DNA of 64,000 nt from Pseudomonas baetica (GTDB taxonomy: Bacteria; Pseudomonadota; Gammaproteobacteria; Pseudomonadales; Pseudomonadaceae), in NCBI RefSeq assembly GCF_002813455.1, contig NZ_PHHE01000001.1, positions 6,603,001-6,667,000 on the forward strand, written 5' to 3'. Of this stretch, positions 55,641 through 64,000 are shown in pieces (the stretch's first letter is position 1; the number at the start of each line of letters is the position of its first letter). Made by a program: the position numbers and the translations under genes. The notes below the pieces were generated by a model. It had not been told where the DNA came from. It was given only the letters and a program-made list of their open reading frames with translations, and ran no database searches.

Positions 55641-55663
55641 GGAATAAGCCCGGCTTTTTTGCG

Positions 55664-56113
55664 TCAGGAAAATTTCAGGAAACGCTGTTCATGGTCAGGA
55701 TTGGGCAGCAGGCAGGTATCGTACTTGCCAAACAACCGATAGCGATTCAGCGCGATGCGGTCATAACCCCAGTCCCGTAATACGCGGGGGAAGAGTCGCA
55801 GCAGTCGCAAAGGCTGCCAACGGCCGGACAACTGGCCGATGACTTCGAAAAAGGCGTCCGAACGCTCCCAGTAGTGCCGGTCACGAATCACCGCCATGGT
55901 GTCGAACTGATCCAGCGGTAACCCCGCCCACGCGAGCAGCGCCTGGCCCTCGGGTGACTGCACCGCCGCCAGTCGCACGCGCCGCTGGTGGTCATGCCGA
56001 ATCAGAAACCGCGCCCAGCCATTGCACAGCTTGCACACACCGTCGAACAGCACCACCGTCTCGCCTGGCTTGAGCAATGGCGCGGGGGTAGGGCGGGTTT
56101 GCGCAGATGGCAT
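55664..56113 (-). CDS. DCC-family (DUF393) thiol-disulfide oxidoreductase-like protein
   Basis: 149 residues: TVVLFDGVCKLCNGWARFLIRHD carries the DxLCxLC-type motif (D-G-V-C-K-L-C) that names the family, followed by VRLAAVQSPEGQALL and the C-terminal GYDRIALNRYRLFGKYDTCLLP. Predicted to be a small cytoplasmic thiol protein; function unproven. The ATG at 56113 is chosen over 56164, but no strong ribosome site marks either. Confidence 0.85.
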   Translation of the reverse strand: MPSAQTRPTPAPLLKPGETVVLFDGVCKLCNGWARFLIRHDHQRRVRLAAVQSPEGQALLAWAGLPLDQFDTMAVIRDRHYWERSDAFFEVIGQLSGRWQPLRLLRLFPRVLRDWGYDRIALNRYRLFGKYDTCLLPNPDHEQRFLKFS

Positions 56114-56190
56114 GGAGAAAGTCCGTTGGGGTGAGGTGAACGGGATCATAACCGCAGAGGGCACAGGCGTGCTCTGAACAACTCCAAACC

Positions 56191-56277
56191 TGTAGGCGCT
56201 GCGCCACGCTGAGATTTTTTGATCTGGTTTTTTTAGAGATCAAGATCAAAAGATCGCAGCGTGCCGCAGCTGTTACA
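56191..56277. repeat. Degenerate inverted REP pair
   Basis: The left arm TGTAGGCGCTGCGCCACGCT has diverged, while the right arm ATCGCAGCGTGCCGCAGCTG is closer to the consensus of 29978-30068. The spacer is AT-rich and longer, so this pair is older or decaying. Confidence 0.8.
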
Positions 56278-56361
56278 ACGATAGCGTATGGCCAATGATA
56301 TCTATCGAAGGCAACGCGGTTCGAACACGCCAGGGCTAAAGGCCCTGGCAGTGTGCTGATG

Positions 56362-56610
56362 CTACTTTTTCTTTTTTGCTGGCTTATCTGACTTTTCCGC
56401 TTTCTCTGCTTTCTTGACCTTCTCTGGCTTGCTGTCAGCTTTCTTTGCAGATTTCTTTGGTTCGGCCTCTTTTTTCTTGTCTTTCTTTTCGGAAGACTTC
56501 GAAAGAGCCGAGGCCGCAGCGGATTTCTTTTCAGGTGATGACTTTTTGTCTTTCAATTCCTTGCTGGCTTTCGAAGCGTCACCTTTGCCTTTCTTCTCGT
56601 CTTTAGCCAT
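56362..56610 (-). CDS. Lysine-rich low-complexity protein
   Basis: 82 residues, more than a third Lys: MAKDEKKGKGDASKASKELKD, then repeated KK/EKK/AEK blocks and a C-terminal PAKKKK. No fold is recognisable; it should be disordered and could bind nucleic acid, like histone-H1-type bacterial proteins. The ATG at 56610 has GAGGTGGTCAAC upstream. A hairpin GCCAGGGC-TAAAG-GCCCTGGC (56329-56349) lies downstream and may act as terminator though without a T tract. Confidence 0.72.
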   Translation of the reverse strand: MAKDEKKGKGDASKASKELKDKKSSPEKKSAAASALSKSSEKKDKKKEAEPKKSAKKADSKPEKVKKAEKAEKSDKPAKKKK

Positions 56611-56823
56611 GTTGACCACCTCTCGGAGCGTGCCGGTATTGGCACATTGCCTGTGCAATTTGTCCACAAGCTGATCATTAGGCGAGTGCGTCCAGAAGCG
56701 GTTCAAATTCTTTTGGCACGTCGAGACGGGCTGCTGCTGATGCATCTCTCTGAGGTAGTATCACAATGCCATCGCTTGCTGATAATCTCCGCTCCCTTGA
56801 CCATCCCTGCTCATGGAGAGCCC

Positions 56824-57447
56824 ATGTTGGTGCGCCATCCTCTCTCGCTCATCCTCTTCTCAGCCGCACTGCTTGCCGGTTGTGCGACCCCGCCTGTCGC
56901 CGTCAAACCAGCCGAGCCCATCCACCTGGAGCCGCTGGGGCAGAGCCTGCCGCAGACCCGTGCGCGCATGGCGTTGATTGACCAGATCATCGACAACGAC
57001 CCGGTCGTGGTCTCGTCGCTAAAGCCGGTACTTTCCAAGACCGATAACGACGGGCGGGTTGCTGCGCTGCGCAAGAAGGACGGTGGGGCCTTGCCTGACG
57101 GTTACTGGGCGCTCTACAAACAGAATCTGGAAGCGCTTCAGTACGATCTCAATCACCAACATGACGCGGCACGCGCCGAGTACATCGCGACGTACCGCGA
57201 CGAACTGAACCGGGTCGATGACGGCACGTTGCAAGCCATGGCCACGTCGCCCAAAGCGCTGGAGGAGGGGAGTCGGCGCCAATGGAATGCCCGCCTGAGC
57301 GACAGAACCCTGCGCTACATGCTCACCAGCGAGCAATCGGCGAGCGCTGCCACTGACGCCCATCTCAATCGCATGGCGTTGATGGATCGTCAGTACAACG
57401 TGTGCGCGGTAAAACCTGAATGCTGGGATGCACCGGTTAAAAAGTGA
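56824..57447 (+). CDS. Putative lipoprotein, function unknown
   Basis: 207 residues with a lipoprotein signal (LILFSAALLAGC, lipobox LAGC). The mature part is mostly helical and charged (PLGQSLPQTRARMALIDQII, LKPVLSKTDNDGRVAALRKKDGGALPDGYWALYKQNLEALQYDL). Two late Cys (CAVKPEC) may form a disulfide. ATGGAGAGCCC precedes the ATG. I do not recognise the family. Confidence 0.8.
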   Translation: MLVRHPLSLILFSAALLAGCATPPVAVKPAEPIHLEPLGQSLPQTRARMALIDQIIDNDPVVVSSLKPVLSKTDNDGRVAALRKKDGGALPDGYWALYKQNLEALQYDLNHQHDAARAEYIATYRDELNRVDDGTLQAMATSPKALEEGSRRQWNARLSDRTLRYMLTSEQSASAATDAHLNRMALMDRQYNVCAVKPECWDAPVKK

Positions 57448-57512
57448 TGTGACCGGATCGGCTCACAGCGTCGCAAGCTGGCGGTTATTCGGGCCGCTTG
57501 CGAGGTGTGACC

Positions 57513-58019
57513 TCAGGCACGTTTCGGCAGTTTCCAGTTCGGGCGGATGAAGTGGCAGGTGTAGCCATTCGGAATGCGCTCGAGGTAATCCTGATGCTCC
57601 GGCTCCGCTTCCCAGAACGGCCCGGCCGGTTCGATTTCGGTGACCACTCGGCCCGGCCACAGTTTTGATGCGTCGACGTCGGCGGCGGTGTCTTCGGCGA
57701 TGTCGCGTTGCTGTTCGCTGAGGTAATAGATCGCCGAGCGATAGCTGGGGCCGAGGTCGTTGCCCTGACGGTTGGGTGTGCTGGGGTCGTGTATCTGGAA
57801 AAAGAATTCGAGGATCTGCCGATAGCTGATCACCGCCGGATCGAAGACGATTTCGATCGCTTCGGCGTGGTTGCCATGGTTGCGGTAAGTGGCGTTCGGC
57901 ACATCGCCGCCGGTGTAGCCGACGCGAGTTTGCAGCACACCGGGGTAGCGTCGCAGCAAGTCCTGCATGCCCCAGAAGCAGCCGCCGGCGAGAATGGCAG
58001 TTTCGGTTTGTGCGCTCAT
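57513..58019 (-). CDS. msrA: Peptide-methionine (S)-S-oxide reductase MsrA
   Basis: 168 residues with the active-site motif [11 protein letters not shown] (catalytic Cys in GCFWG), [28 protein letters not shown] and [23 protein letters not shown]. It repairs oxidised methionine using thioredoxin. The ATG at 58019 follows AAGGACTGACC; the upstream frame to 58136 does not resemble the family. No extra C-terminal recycling Cys is seen. Confidence 0.95.
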   Translation of the reverse strand: MSAQTETAILAGGCFWGMQDLLRRYPGVLQTRVGYTGGDVPNATYRNHGNHAEAIEIVFDPAVISYRQILEFFFQIHDPSTPNRQGNDLGPSYRSAIYYLSEQQRDIAEDTAADVDASKLWPGRVVTEIEPAGPFWEAEPEHQDYLERIPNGYTCHFIRPNWKLPKRA

Positions 58020-58179
58020 GGTCAGTCCTTCCTCATGGCCTTGGGTATAGCCATGGTAATGAGGGCGTGTTGAGCAATTCCAAGGCTGGGCCGCGCAAAT
58101 ATATCTGCGCGGCTTTCTAGCCTGAGGCAGTGGCAAACCTGAAAACCCCAGGCTTGCTCGTCCGCTTCGGATTACGTAA

Positions 58180-59724
58180 TCAGATGACTTTCAACGCGTT
58201 GAGAATAACCAGCGACTGTTCGGCAAACGCCTGCGCCTGTTCCGTCAACGCGGCAAGGTTTTCTTCTGCGGTCAACAGCGGTCCGTTATCACCGACGAGA
58301 ACCTCACCTTGCTGGCTGATGATGCCCCAGGCCAGTTGTGCCCATTCGGCCGGGTGCTTGTTGCCCTGTTTGATCGATATCAGGAACAGTTGCTGGAAGC
58401 GGCTGACCGGTACGCCTCCCCCGGTGACCGGGCTGGCCAGCACCTGAATCTGGTTGTTGAATAGCGCACGTTTGCACAGTTGCAGATTGAGTGTGCTGCA
58501 GCGCTCGTGCACCAGTTTTTCCGCCGCTTCGCTTTGGCACGGCGCTGCACAGCCCATGCCCACCAACACGGTGATGGCCTGCAACAAGTCGTCATAAGCC
58601 ATCGCAGGGATCGAGGCGGACAGCTGACGCAAGGTTTTTGCTTCGCAGCCATTGCTGGCCAACGCATCCAGTACCGGGCCGTACACTTCATCCTGCAACG
58701 TAGCTTCGCCTGCCGGACCTTTGACGGTGCCCGGAATGCTTTCTACCCCTTGCATCAGGACAAAGCGGGTTTTCATCAGACTTTCGCGGTGTTCTGACGC
58801 GCAAAGTCGGTTGGCGCCGCGCACATACAAGTCGCGGCGGAAATGTTGATTGACGAAGTAGTCACGCGCCTGCTCACGCATGATCGGGTGTTCGATGCTT
58901 TCCAGGAAATCCATGCCTTGCGCGCTCAGGTTGAGCGGGTCAACTGCGTCCAGCGGCACGGCGGTTGTAGCGTAGTCGAGCTTGGCGGCGGCGAAGGCGT
59001 CAACCACGTCGGTGAAATACATGCAGTCCCAGTTACGGTTGAAGTATTCATGAGCGACGTATTGGCGATTCTGGCCTTTGATGCTCTGCAACCTGGCATC
59101 CAGATTCGGTGCGGCGGCAGCGTAATTGGGATTGGCCGCCAGCAACGCTTCGGAGAATTGCAGCGCTGAATCGATGCGTTTTTCAGGGCTGGCGCTGGTC
59201 TGGGTGGCGAAGCGGTCGTGCAGGCTGAACAGATTGCGCAAGGGTGCCGAAGGCGACCAACCCGGGAAGCAGTTGTAGCTGACATACAACAGGCCGCCGG
59301 GTTTGAGATGACGACGGGCGAATTCGACGATCAGTTTCTGGTTGTCGCGGCTGACCCACGTCCAGATACCATGCAGGCTGATGCTATCGAACTGCGGCAG
59401 ATCATTACGCGCCAGCAGTTGCTCGAAACTGTCGTCGTACAGCTGTGCCGAGCTGTTCCAGGAAGTCGCCAATGCATTGGCGTTAGCCGCCTGGCCTGGA
59501 TGAAAGTCCGTGCCGACGTAGGCGCCCGGGTTGGCTGCGGCGTGGATGTTGATCGAGACACCTTGGCCAAAGCCCAGTTCGCAGTGATAGCCGTTGCTGC
59601 TCTCCAGCGTGGCAAAACCACGCAACAACAAACAATAGCGCTGGAAAACCGGGTTGATCTCCCGGCTATACCCGAAGGTGTAGCCCTCATCGGTGAAGTA
59701 CCCTTCGTTCCAGTTGGCGCTCAT
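58180..59724 (-). CDS. SAM methyltransferase with C-terminal regulatory domain
   Basis: 514 residues. The N-terminal class I methyltransferase shows [20 protein letters not shown] and [17 protein letters not shown], then [18 protein letters not shown]. The remaining half fits the 'methyltransferase regulatory domain' family (PF10119) with a C-terminal helical part. Substrate unknown; relatives are often near flagellar or glycan genes, but none is here. The ATG at 59724 follows GAAGGATGCATGC. Confidence 0.85.
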   Translation of the reverse strand: MSANWNEGYFTDEGYTFGYSREINPVFQRYCLLLRGFATLESSNGYHCELGFGQGVSINIHAAANPGAYVGTDFHPGQAANANALATSWNSSAQLYDDSFEQLLARNDLPQFDSISLHGIWTWVSRDNQKLIVEFARRHLKPGGLLYVSYNCFPGWSPSAPLRNLFSLHDRFATQTSASPEKRIDSALQFSEALLAANPNYAAAAPNLDARLQSIKGQNRQYVAHEYFNRNWDCMYFTDVVDAFAAAKLDYATTAVPLDAVDPLNLSAQGMDFLESIEHPIMREQARDYFVNQHFRRDLYVRGANRLCASEHRESLMKTRFVLMQGVESIPGTVKGPAGEATLQDEVYGPVLDALASNGCEAKTLRQLSASIPAMAYDDLLQAITVLVGMGCAAPCQSEAAEKLVHERCSTLNLQLCKRALFNNQIQVLASPVTGGGVPVSRFQQLFLISIKQGNKHPAEWAQLAWGIISQQGEVLVGDNGPLLTAEENLAALTEQAQAFAEQSLVILNALKVI

Positions 59725-60142
59725 GCATGCATCCTTCAATGTGTAGAAAAGTGGCTCTTATAAGGGGTAGTCCTTACGCGCGACAAGAAGAAAAACTTGT
59801 AAGGATATTTGTCGCGGACTGCTCCTCACTCAAGAAGCAGTGGACGCCGGTATGGCGGTCAGCTTCAACAGAATCAGGGGTGAAGTCAGACGTGTGTCTG
59901 AAATTTCACTAAGGTTCAGGGAGTGCCTCTATAGCGGCCAAAGCGAAGAAAGGTTTAGTGAAGGGCGGGCAGGGCTCTGGGGTGCTGGTCAGCCAAAGGC
60001 CTCGGCAGCCGGGCGATGGCCAAATGTTCAGCGCTATCATTGACTGAATCAATAACAACCATTAACTCAATTAGATTCTAATATCGAAACAGCGGCGTAA
60101 GATCAGCTCCAGACCAACCCACTGCACACGGAGCACGTCATC
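59725..60142. other. Intergenic stretch with the repeated promoter-like motif
   Basis: No gene recognised. The motif TAACAACCATTAA-TCAAT...TTCT-ATATCG near 60050-60085 is shared with 19980-20014. It lies about 60 bases upstream of the small peptide gene and should include its promoter. Confidence 0.5.
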
Positions 60143-60367
60143 ATGAAACGCCAAACCATCCTCGGTATCGCATTCTCACTTTTCGCACTGAACGCAGTTG
60201 CCGCAGCGACTCAAACTGATCCCCTGTTCAGCGATGCAGTGGCTGCTGCGACACAAACCGACCCACTCTTCAGCGATGCTGTTGCCGCCGACGGTTCGGA
60301 TCGTCTTAAAGGTAATCTGGTCGCCGAAGGTGGTGCCGACCGTCTGCTCGAACGCCGTACCGCTTGA
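60143..60367 (+). CDS. Small secreted peptide with a tandem 14-residue duplication
   Basis: 74 residues: a signal peptide (MKRQTILGIAFSLFALNAVA), then AATQTDPLFSDAVA twice in tandem, then DGSDRLKGNLVAEGGADRLLERRTA. The two 42-base units differ at several synonymous positions, so the duplication is not recent and the amino acids seem to be kept. The last part has its own GSDRL/GADRL echo. Function unknown. A terminator follows immediately. Confidence 0.75.
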   Translation: MKRQTILGIAFSLFALNAVAAATQTDPLFSDAVAAATQTDPLFSDAVAADGSDRLKGNLVAEGGADRLLERRTA

Positions 60368-60399
60368 ATGCAGCGTTTGACCGCAGTTATCGGTGAAAG

Positions 60400-60426
60400 C
60401 CCGGCCTCATCGGCCGGGTTTTTTTT
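60400..60426 (+). terminator. Terminator of the small peptide gene
   Basis: CCCGGCC (60400-60406) pairs with GGCCGGG (60412-60418) followed by eight T. Confidence 0.92.
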
Positions 60427-60462
60427 GCCACGAATAGGGAAACAACCTCTTGATTACCCTGA

Positions 60463-61449
60463 TCAAGGACTTGAACGAGTGACGGGCGCTTGCCCATCGA
60501 CCCGCGCCGAAATCCATTCGCGACTGTAAGCCAGCACGCTTTGAGCAATGGCCGTCGGAAAATGGATAAAACCGTGCGGGGAGGAGGGCAGCAGATACAC
60601 CTCGACAGGCGCCGATTGCACCCAGCGCTTGGCGATGTCGAGGGTGTCATCGCGCAGCGGATCGAGCTCCCCGGCAAACATCAGCGCCGGCGGGAAATCA
60701 CTGAAGTCGCCATACAGCGGTGACAACGGTGGCTGCCGGCGCTGTTGGTCATTCAAGTCCGGCGTGAGCATGCGCAACGCGGTGACCATGCCGGGGCCGT
60801 CCAGCACCAGGGTTTGCGGCGGTGCAGCGCGCACGCTCGGCGTTCCGGCCAAATCGTAGACGCCGTAATACAACAGCGCGCCGCTGACCCGTTGCAGCAG
60901 ATCGGGCGAAGGTTTGAGTGCCAGCAACGTTGCCGCCGCCAGATGTGCCCCGGCGGATTCGCCGATGACGATCACCGGCAGATCGGCAAACGCTTCGTCG
61001 GCCAATACCCAGCGAGCGGCCGCAACGCAGTCCTCCATCACCCCCTCAATGGGTGTCGATACCGCCAGCCGATAATCCACCGAGACCACCGTCACGTCGC
61101 AAGTATTGACGATGGCGATGTTGAAGTTGTCATTCATCTGCGCATTGCCGATCACCCAGCCGCCGCCATGGAAATCCAGCACGACGCCTTTGGCTCGACC
61201 TTTGGGCCGGATGATTCGAACGGCCACGCCGCTATCAATCACCCTTCGTTCAGCCGCGAGGCCAGCATTGAGCAACTTGCTCGCGCCACCGATTTGACTG
61301 ATACGAAGCAGCGCCTGAATCATCCGTGGCAGCACGCGATTGCGGATTTTGAAGCGCGGTAACCAGGCGAGTTTCCTGTTGAAAGCGCGCACTTGCGCCA
61401 ACTCACGCTCGCCCTCTGGCCACGGCGCTTTGCCGGTGAATTGGGTCAT
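60463..61449 (-). CDS. Alpha/beta hydrolase (hormone-sensitive-lipase type)
   Basis: 328 residues with the HSL oxyanion motif FHGGGWVIG, nucleophile GESAG, acid in FAGELDPLRDD and catalytic His in SSPHGFIHFP. Family members cleave short acyl esters in the cytoplasm. The start at 61449 overlaps the stop of tspO (TGATG), so the two are translationally coupled. It is an esterase or lipase; substrate unknown. Confidence 0.92.
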   Translation of the reverse strand: MTQFTGKAPWPEGERELAQVRAFNRKLAWLPRFKIRNRVLPRMIQALLRISQIGGASKLLNAGLAAERRVIDSGVAVRIIRPKGRAKGVVLDFHGGGWVIGNAQMNDNFNIAIVNTCDVTVVSVDYRLAVSTPIEGVMEDCVAAARWVLADEAFADLPVIVIGESAGAHLAAATLLALKPSPDLLQRVSGALLYYGVYDLAGTPSVRAAPPQTLVLDGPGMVTALRMLTPDLNDQQRRQPPLSPLYGDFSDFPPALMFAGELDPLRDDTLDIAKRWVQSAPVEVYLLPSSPHGFIHFPTAIAQSVLAYSREWISARVDGQAPVTRSSP

Positions 61450-61889
61450 CAGCGGTTCTTGACAAAAATCGAAAAGTTCAACGCGGCGGCCACACACAGC
61501 CACGCCAGATAGGGAAACAGAATCAGGCCGGTGATCAGATCAAGCTGCACCGCCAGCACGACCATCGCCGCGACCACCAGCCACAGCAGTGTGAGGATGA
61601 TCATGGCGGCGAGAATTTGATGCGCGCCGAAGAACACCGGCGTCCACAGCGTATTCAGCGCAATTTGCGCGGCCCACAACGCCAACACGGTCTGACTGCC
61701 GGGGATCAGGCTCAAGCGGTAACCGGCCCAGGCCAGCAGCAGATAAATCACTGTCCAGGCCACCGGGAATGCCCAGTTGGGTGGGGTGAAGCCCGGTTTG
61801 GCCAACGACGCATACCATTCGCCCGGTTTGAACATGACGCCCGTGGTTGCGGCAGCCGCGCAGGCCAGAAGAAAAATGAAGAAGGTCAT
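61449..61889 (-). CDS. tspO: TspO/MBR family membrane protein
   Basis: 146 residues with five membrane helices and the family signature PGEWYASLAKPGFTPPNWAFPVAWTVIYLLLAWAGYRL, then ALWAAQIALNTLWTPVFFGAHQ and LFPYLAWLCVAAALNFSIFVKNR. TspO proteins bind porphyrins and act in stress responses. Coupled to the downstream hydrolase gene. Confidence 0.93.
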   Translation of the reverse strand: MTFFIFLLACAAAATTGVMFKPGEWYASLAKPGFTPPNWAFPVAWTVIYLLLAWAGYRLSLIPGSQTVLALWAAQIALNTLWTPVFFGAHQILAAMIILTLLWLVVAAMVVLAVQLDLITGLILFPYLAWLCVAAALNFSIFVKNR

Positions 61890-62060
61890 CGCCAGTCCTT
61901 AGCTGTGCTCAGCTTTTGGGAAGTGTAAGAAGAGGACGCCCGGTGACGCTAAAAGTTTGGAATGAACTGATATTTCTCTGCTCATCATGCAGTTGAACTA
62001 AAAAAGTGACTGGCGCGTCAGGATATTCAGTGGCTTCTCACTTCATAAGCGGATGACACC

Positions 62061-62222
62061 ATGCACACCTACCACATCGAGTACCGATTCAACGGCGAGC
62101 CGCGCAGTCATGCATTCGAGCTCAAACAGCCGCAACTGGCCGAACACGAGGCGGCGATGCATCTTCTGGAACTGCATCTGGGTGATGCCGAAGTAAGCGT
62201 ATGGGGAATACGCCTTGCGTAG
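62061..62222 (+). pseudogene. Small gene truncated by the IS66 element
   Basis: The frame reads MHTYHIEYRFNGEPRSHAFE, LKQPQLAEHEAAMHLLELHLGDAE up to the IS66 tip at 62193, then nine residues (VSVWGIRLA) from inside the element before a stop. The native part is 44 residues; the original C-terminus is unknown. I do not recognise the family. Confidence 0.6.
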
Positions 62223-62223
62223 A

Positions 62224-63750
62224 TCAGCCAGGCATCCATTGATGCGGCAGTAGATGCTCGATCTCACTGGCTTTCTGCGTCGGCAATCGCGTCAGTACAT
62301 CCTTGAGATACGCGTACGGATCATGCCCGTTCATGCGTGCCGACTGGATCAAACTCATGATCGCTGCCGCTCGTTTGCCACTGCGCAGAGACCCTGCGAA
62401 CAACCAATTGGAGCGCCCAAGCGCCCATGGCCTGATCGTGTTCTCCACCGGGTTGTTGTCGATGGGCACGGCACCATCATCCAGGTAGCGCGTCAGCGCT
62501 ACCCAGCGTTTCAAGCTGTAATCCAGAGCCTTGGTCGTGGCCGAGCCCTCGGGCACGAGGTCGCGCTGAGCCAGCATCCACTCATGTAATTTCTGTGCAA
62601 TGGGCACCGCTATTTCTTGGCGTAATCGCCATCGTTCTTCATCACTTATGTCTTTGGCCTGCCGTTCAACTTCGTACAGCCCGCCGATTGAGTGCAGCGC
62701 TTGCTCGGCCAACTGGCTTTTGTTCGTCACATGCAGGTCGAAGAACTTACGGCGGGCATGCGCCATGCAGCCGATTTCGGTGATGCCCAGCTCGAAGCTG
62801 GCCTTGTAACCCGCGAAGTCATCACAGACCAGCTTGCCGTTCCACGTGCCAAGGAAGTTCCGTGCATGTTCGCCAGCACGGCTGGGGCTGAAGTCGTAGA
62901 CAACGGCCTTCAGTGCCGAGAACGGCGTGGTGCAATAAGCCCAGACATAAGCTCGGTGCGTTTTCTTCTCGCCGGGCGCCAGCATCTGCACCGGCGTTTC
63001 ATCGGCATGCACGACTCGCTGAGCCAGCACCGCTTCGCGCAGTGCATCCACCAGCGGTTGTAGCTGTACGCCAGTTTGGCCCACCCACTGAGCCAGCGTT
63101 GAACGCGGGATCGCCAGGCCTGCACGGCCAAAGATCTTTTCTTGCCGGTACAGCGGCAGATGATCAGCGAATTTGGCCACCATCACATGCGCCAGCAGGC
63201 CTGCGGTCGGGATGCCCTTGTCGATCACCTGGGCCGGCACCGGTGCTTGGATCAGTGTTTCGCACTGGCGGCAGGCCCACTTTCCACGTACATGCTGCTC
63301 AACGGTAAACACGCCCGGCGTGTAATCCAGCTTCTCGCTGACGTCTTCGCCGATGCGCTGAAGCTGACACCCGCAGACACACTGGGTGTTCTCTGGCTCG
63401 TGACGAATGACGGTACGTGGGAACTGCGGCGGCAGCGGCGCGCGCTTGGGTTTTTGGCGGGTTTCGTCCGACGTTGGGGCGGGACGAAGCGCGTTCAGTT
63501 CTGCCTCGATAGCCTCAAGGTCAGTGGTGAGCAGGTCATCGAGCAAGTTGCCTTGCGCCAGGCTGATCTGTTCGCTGCGCTTGGCGAACTTGTGCCGCTT
63601 GAGGATGGCAATCTCGTGAGAGAGCTGCTCGATGATCGTCTCGTCACGATGGATTTTTCGGCCCATGGTGTCGACCTTCGACAGCAACTGCGCAGCGAGT
63701 GCGCGCAGTTGTTCGGGTGTCATTTGGTCGAGATTGGGAGAGGAAGTCAT
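62224..63750 (-). CDS. tnpC: IS66 transposase TnpC
   Basis: 508 residues: an N-terminal leucine-zipper-like region, a zinc-finger Cys set (CVCGCQL ... CRQC), the DDE_Tnp_IS66 core (VVHADETPVQMLAPG, LVCDDFAGYKA) and the C-terminal motif PIDNNPVENTIRPWALGRSNWLFAGS. Start placed at 63750 (MTSSPNLDQMTPEQLRAL); an ATG at 63777 is also in frame. Confidence 0.94.
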   Translation of the reverse strand: MTSSPNLDQMTPEQLRALAAQLLSKVDTMGRKIHRDETIIEQLSHEIAILKRHKFAKRSEQISLAQGNLLDDLLTTDLEAIEAELNALRPAPTSDETRQKPKRAPLPPQFPRTVIRHEPENTQCVCGCQLQRIGEDVSEKLDYTPGVFTVEQHVRGKWACRQCETLIQAPVPAQVIDKGIPTAGLLAHVMVAKFADHLPLYRQEKIFGRAGLAIPRSTLAQWVGQTGVQLQPLVDALREAVLAQRVVHADETPVQMLAPGEKKTHRAYVWAYCTTPFSALKAVVYDFSPSRAGEHARNFLGTWNGKLVCDDFAGYKASFELGITEIGCMAHARRKFFDLHVTNKSQLAEQALHSIGGLYEVERQAKDISDEERWRLRQEIAVPIAQKLHEWMLAQRDLVPEGSATTKALDYSLKRWVALTRYLDDGAVPIDNNPVENTIRPWALGRSNWLFAGSLRSGKRAAAIMSLIQSARMNGHDPYAYLKDVLTRLPTQKASEIEHLLPHQWMPG

Positions 63751-63799
63751 GCCGTGGATTTTACCAAAGCGATCCACCTGCCACAGCTGAAAAGCAAGG

Positions 63800-64000
63800 C
63801 TAAATCATTGTGATTGCGCCGTTAGCGCCAACTCGCTGCCATGGCAAACCGAGCACCAGCGCTTGAAGTTGTTCAGCGTCGAGCCCGACTTCCAAACCGC
63901 GATGAGTGCCAGGCCAGTGAAACTTGCCTTGGTTCAAACGCCGTGCGGCAAGCCAGATGCCCACGCCATCGTGCACCAGCACCTTCATCCGGTTGGCCCG
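63800..64000 (-). CDS. tnpB: IS66 accessory protein TnpB (C-terminal part)
   Basis: The frame enters from the right edge: RANRMKVLVHDGVGIWLAARRLNQGKFHW, then LDAEQLQALVLGLPWQRVG. This is the conserved C-terminal half of TnpB ('DGTGxWLxxRRLxxGxFxWP'). It precedes tnpC by about 50 bases as usual. Confidence 0.92.
   Translation of the reverse strand, partial: RANRMKVLVHDGVGIWLAARRLNQGKFHWPGTHRGLEVGLDAEQLQALVLGLPWQRVGANGAITMI

Larger units (their letters stand above)
54196..55657. terminator. Transcription terminator split by the IS4-family element
   Basis: Without the insertion the sequence would read AAAGCCGGG-AATAAG-CCCGGCTTTTTT, a classic terminator hairpin. Its left arm is at 54198-54205 and its right arm at 55649-55657; the IS and one 11-base target copy separate them. 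It presumably served the gene at 55664 or the E1 cluster. Confidence 0.75.
62193..64000 (-). mobile_element. IS66-family element, one end and two genes (runs off the window)
   Basis: The end GTAAGCG at 62193 has the GTAA tip of IS66-family elements. tnpC and the C-terminal part of tnpB follow in the usual IS66 order. The 8 bases before it (atgccgaa, 62185-62192) would be the target duplication; the other end is outside. Confidence 0.85.

Noticed and set aside
62500..64000. Plus-strand frames of 111-223 codons in the IS66 region as novel genes
   Set aside because: They are antisense shadows of tnpC and tnpB.

Overview
The window looks like a chromosomal segment of a Pseudomonas, most likely of the P. 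fluorescens group. The reasons are high GC, Pseudomonas-type REP sequences (cores GCGAGCAGGCTCGC and TGTAGGAGCTGCGGCACGCTGCG), a D-galactose dehydrogenase that closely resembles the known P. fluorescens enzyme, and families typical of the genus (DUF6124, DUF3772/MscS, DUF2986). This is judged from remembered family features, not from a search.

Layout. 1-172 is the end of an IS256-family element cut by the window edge. 242-14664 is an orphan type VI secretion (T6SS) effector island: hcp, vgrG, a giant Rhs effector with its immunity gene, a free-standing PAAR tip, and a second giant Rhs effector with an ankyrin-type immunity protein. 14722-19828 is ordinary chromosome (a secreted protein, trmK, a YahK-like alcohol dehydrogenase, gal, a DUF6124 gene and a 2OG-Fe(II) oxygenase). 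The DUF6124 gene is preceded by a structured, probably pseudoknotted RNA. 20209-21711 is a solitary ApeA-like HEPN antiphage gene. 22204-32760 is an uptake and oxidation cluster: an isopenicillin-N-synthase-like oxygenase, a MetQNI-type ABC transporter, an RbsABC-type ABC transporter, a small sulfite-oxidase-fold molybdoenzyme and a TonB-dependent receptor. 32915-36396 holds a DUF3574 lipoprotein, a DUF3772 MscS channel and a phosphodiesterase.

36432-41337 is an insertion-sequence patch: an IS256-family element with a clear 8-bp target duplication sitting inside a small repeat-bounded element, then an IS3-family element, then an IS1182-family element. It abuts a second DUF6124 gene with a second copy of the same RNA. 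42289-46272 holds small housekeeping and accessory genes, including a broken hemerythrin gene. 46327-53845 is a LysR-linked metabolic cluster: two tandem zinc-free MDR dehydrogenases that arose by duplication together with their promoter, a Yellow/royal-jelly-like protein, an antibiotic-biosynthesis-monooxygenase-fold protein and an extra homodimeric pyruvate-dehydrogenase E1. It is followed by an IS4-family element that landed inside a transcription terminator hairpin. 55664-62222 holds a DCC-family protein, a lysine-rich protein, a lipoprotein, msrA, a methyltransferase, a repeat-bearing secreted peptide, an alpha/beta hydrolase and tspO. An IS66-family element, which truncates a small gene, starts at 62193 and runs off the window.

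The most original signal is the pair of RNA elements upstream of the two DUF6124 genes (18700-18990 and 41795-42110). Three stems show compensatory base changes between the copies, and two of those stems interleave as a pseudoknot. The two Rhs effectors also deserve attention: both have exactly 1441 residues up to the DPxGL cleavage motif, followed by unrelated toxin tips with unrelated immunity genes.
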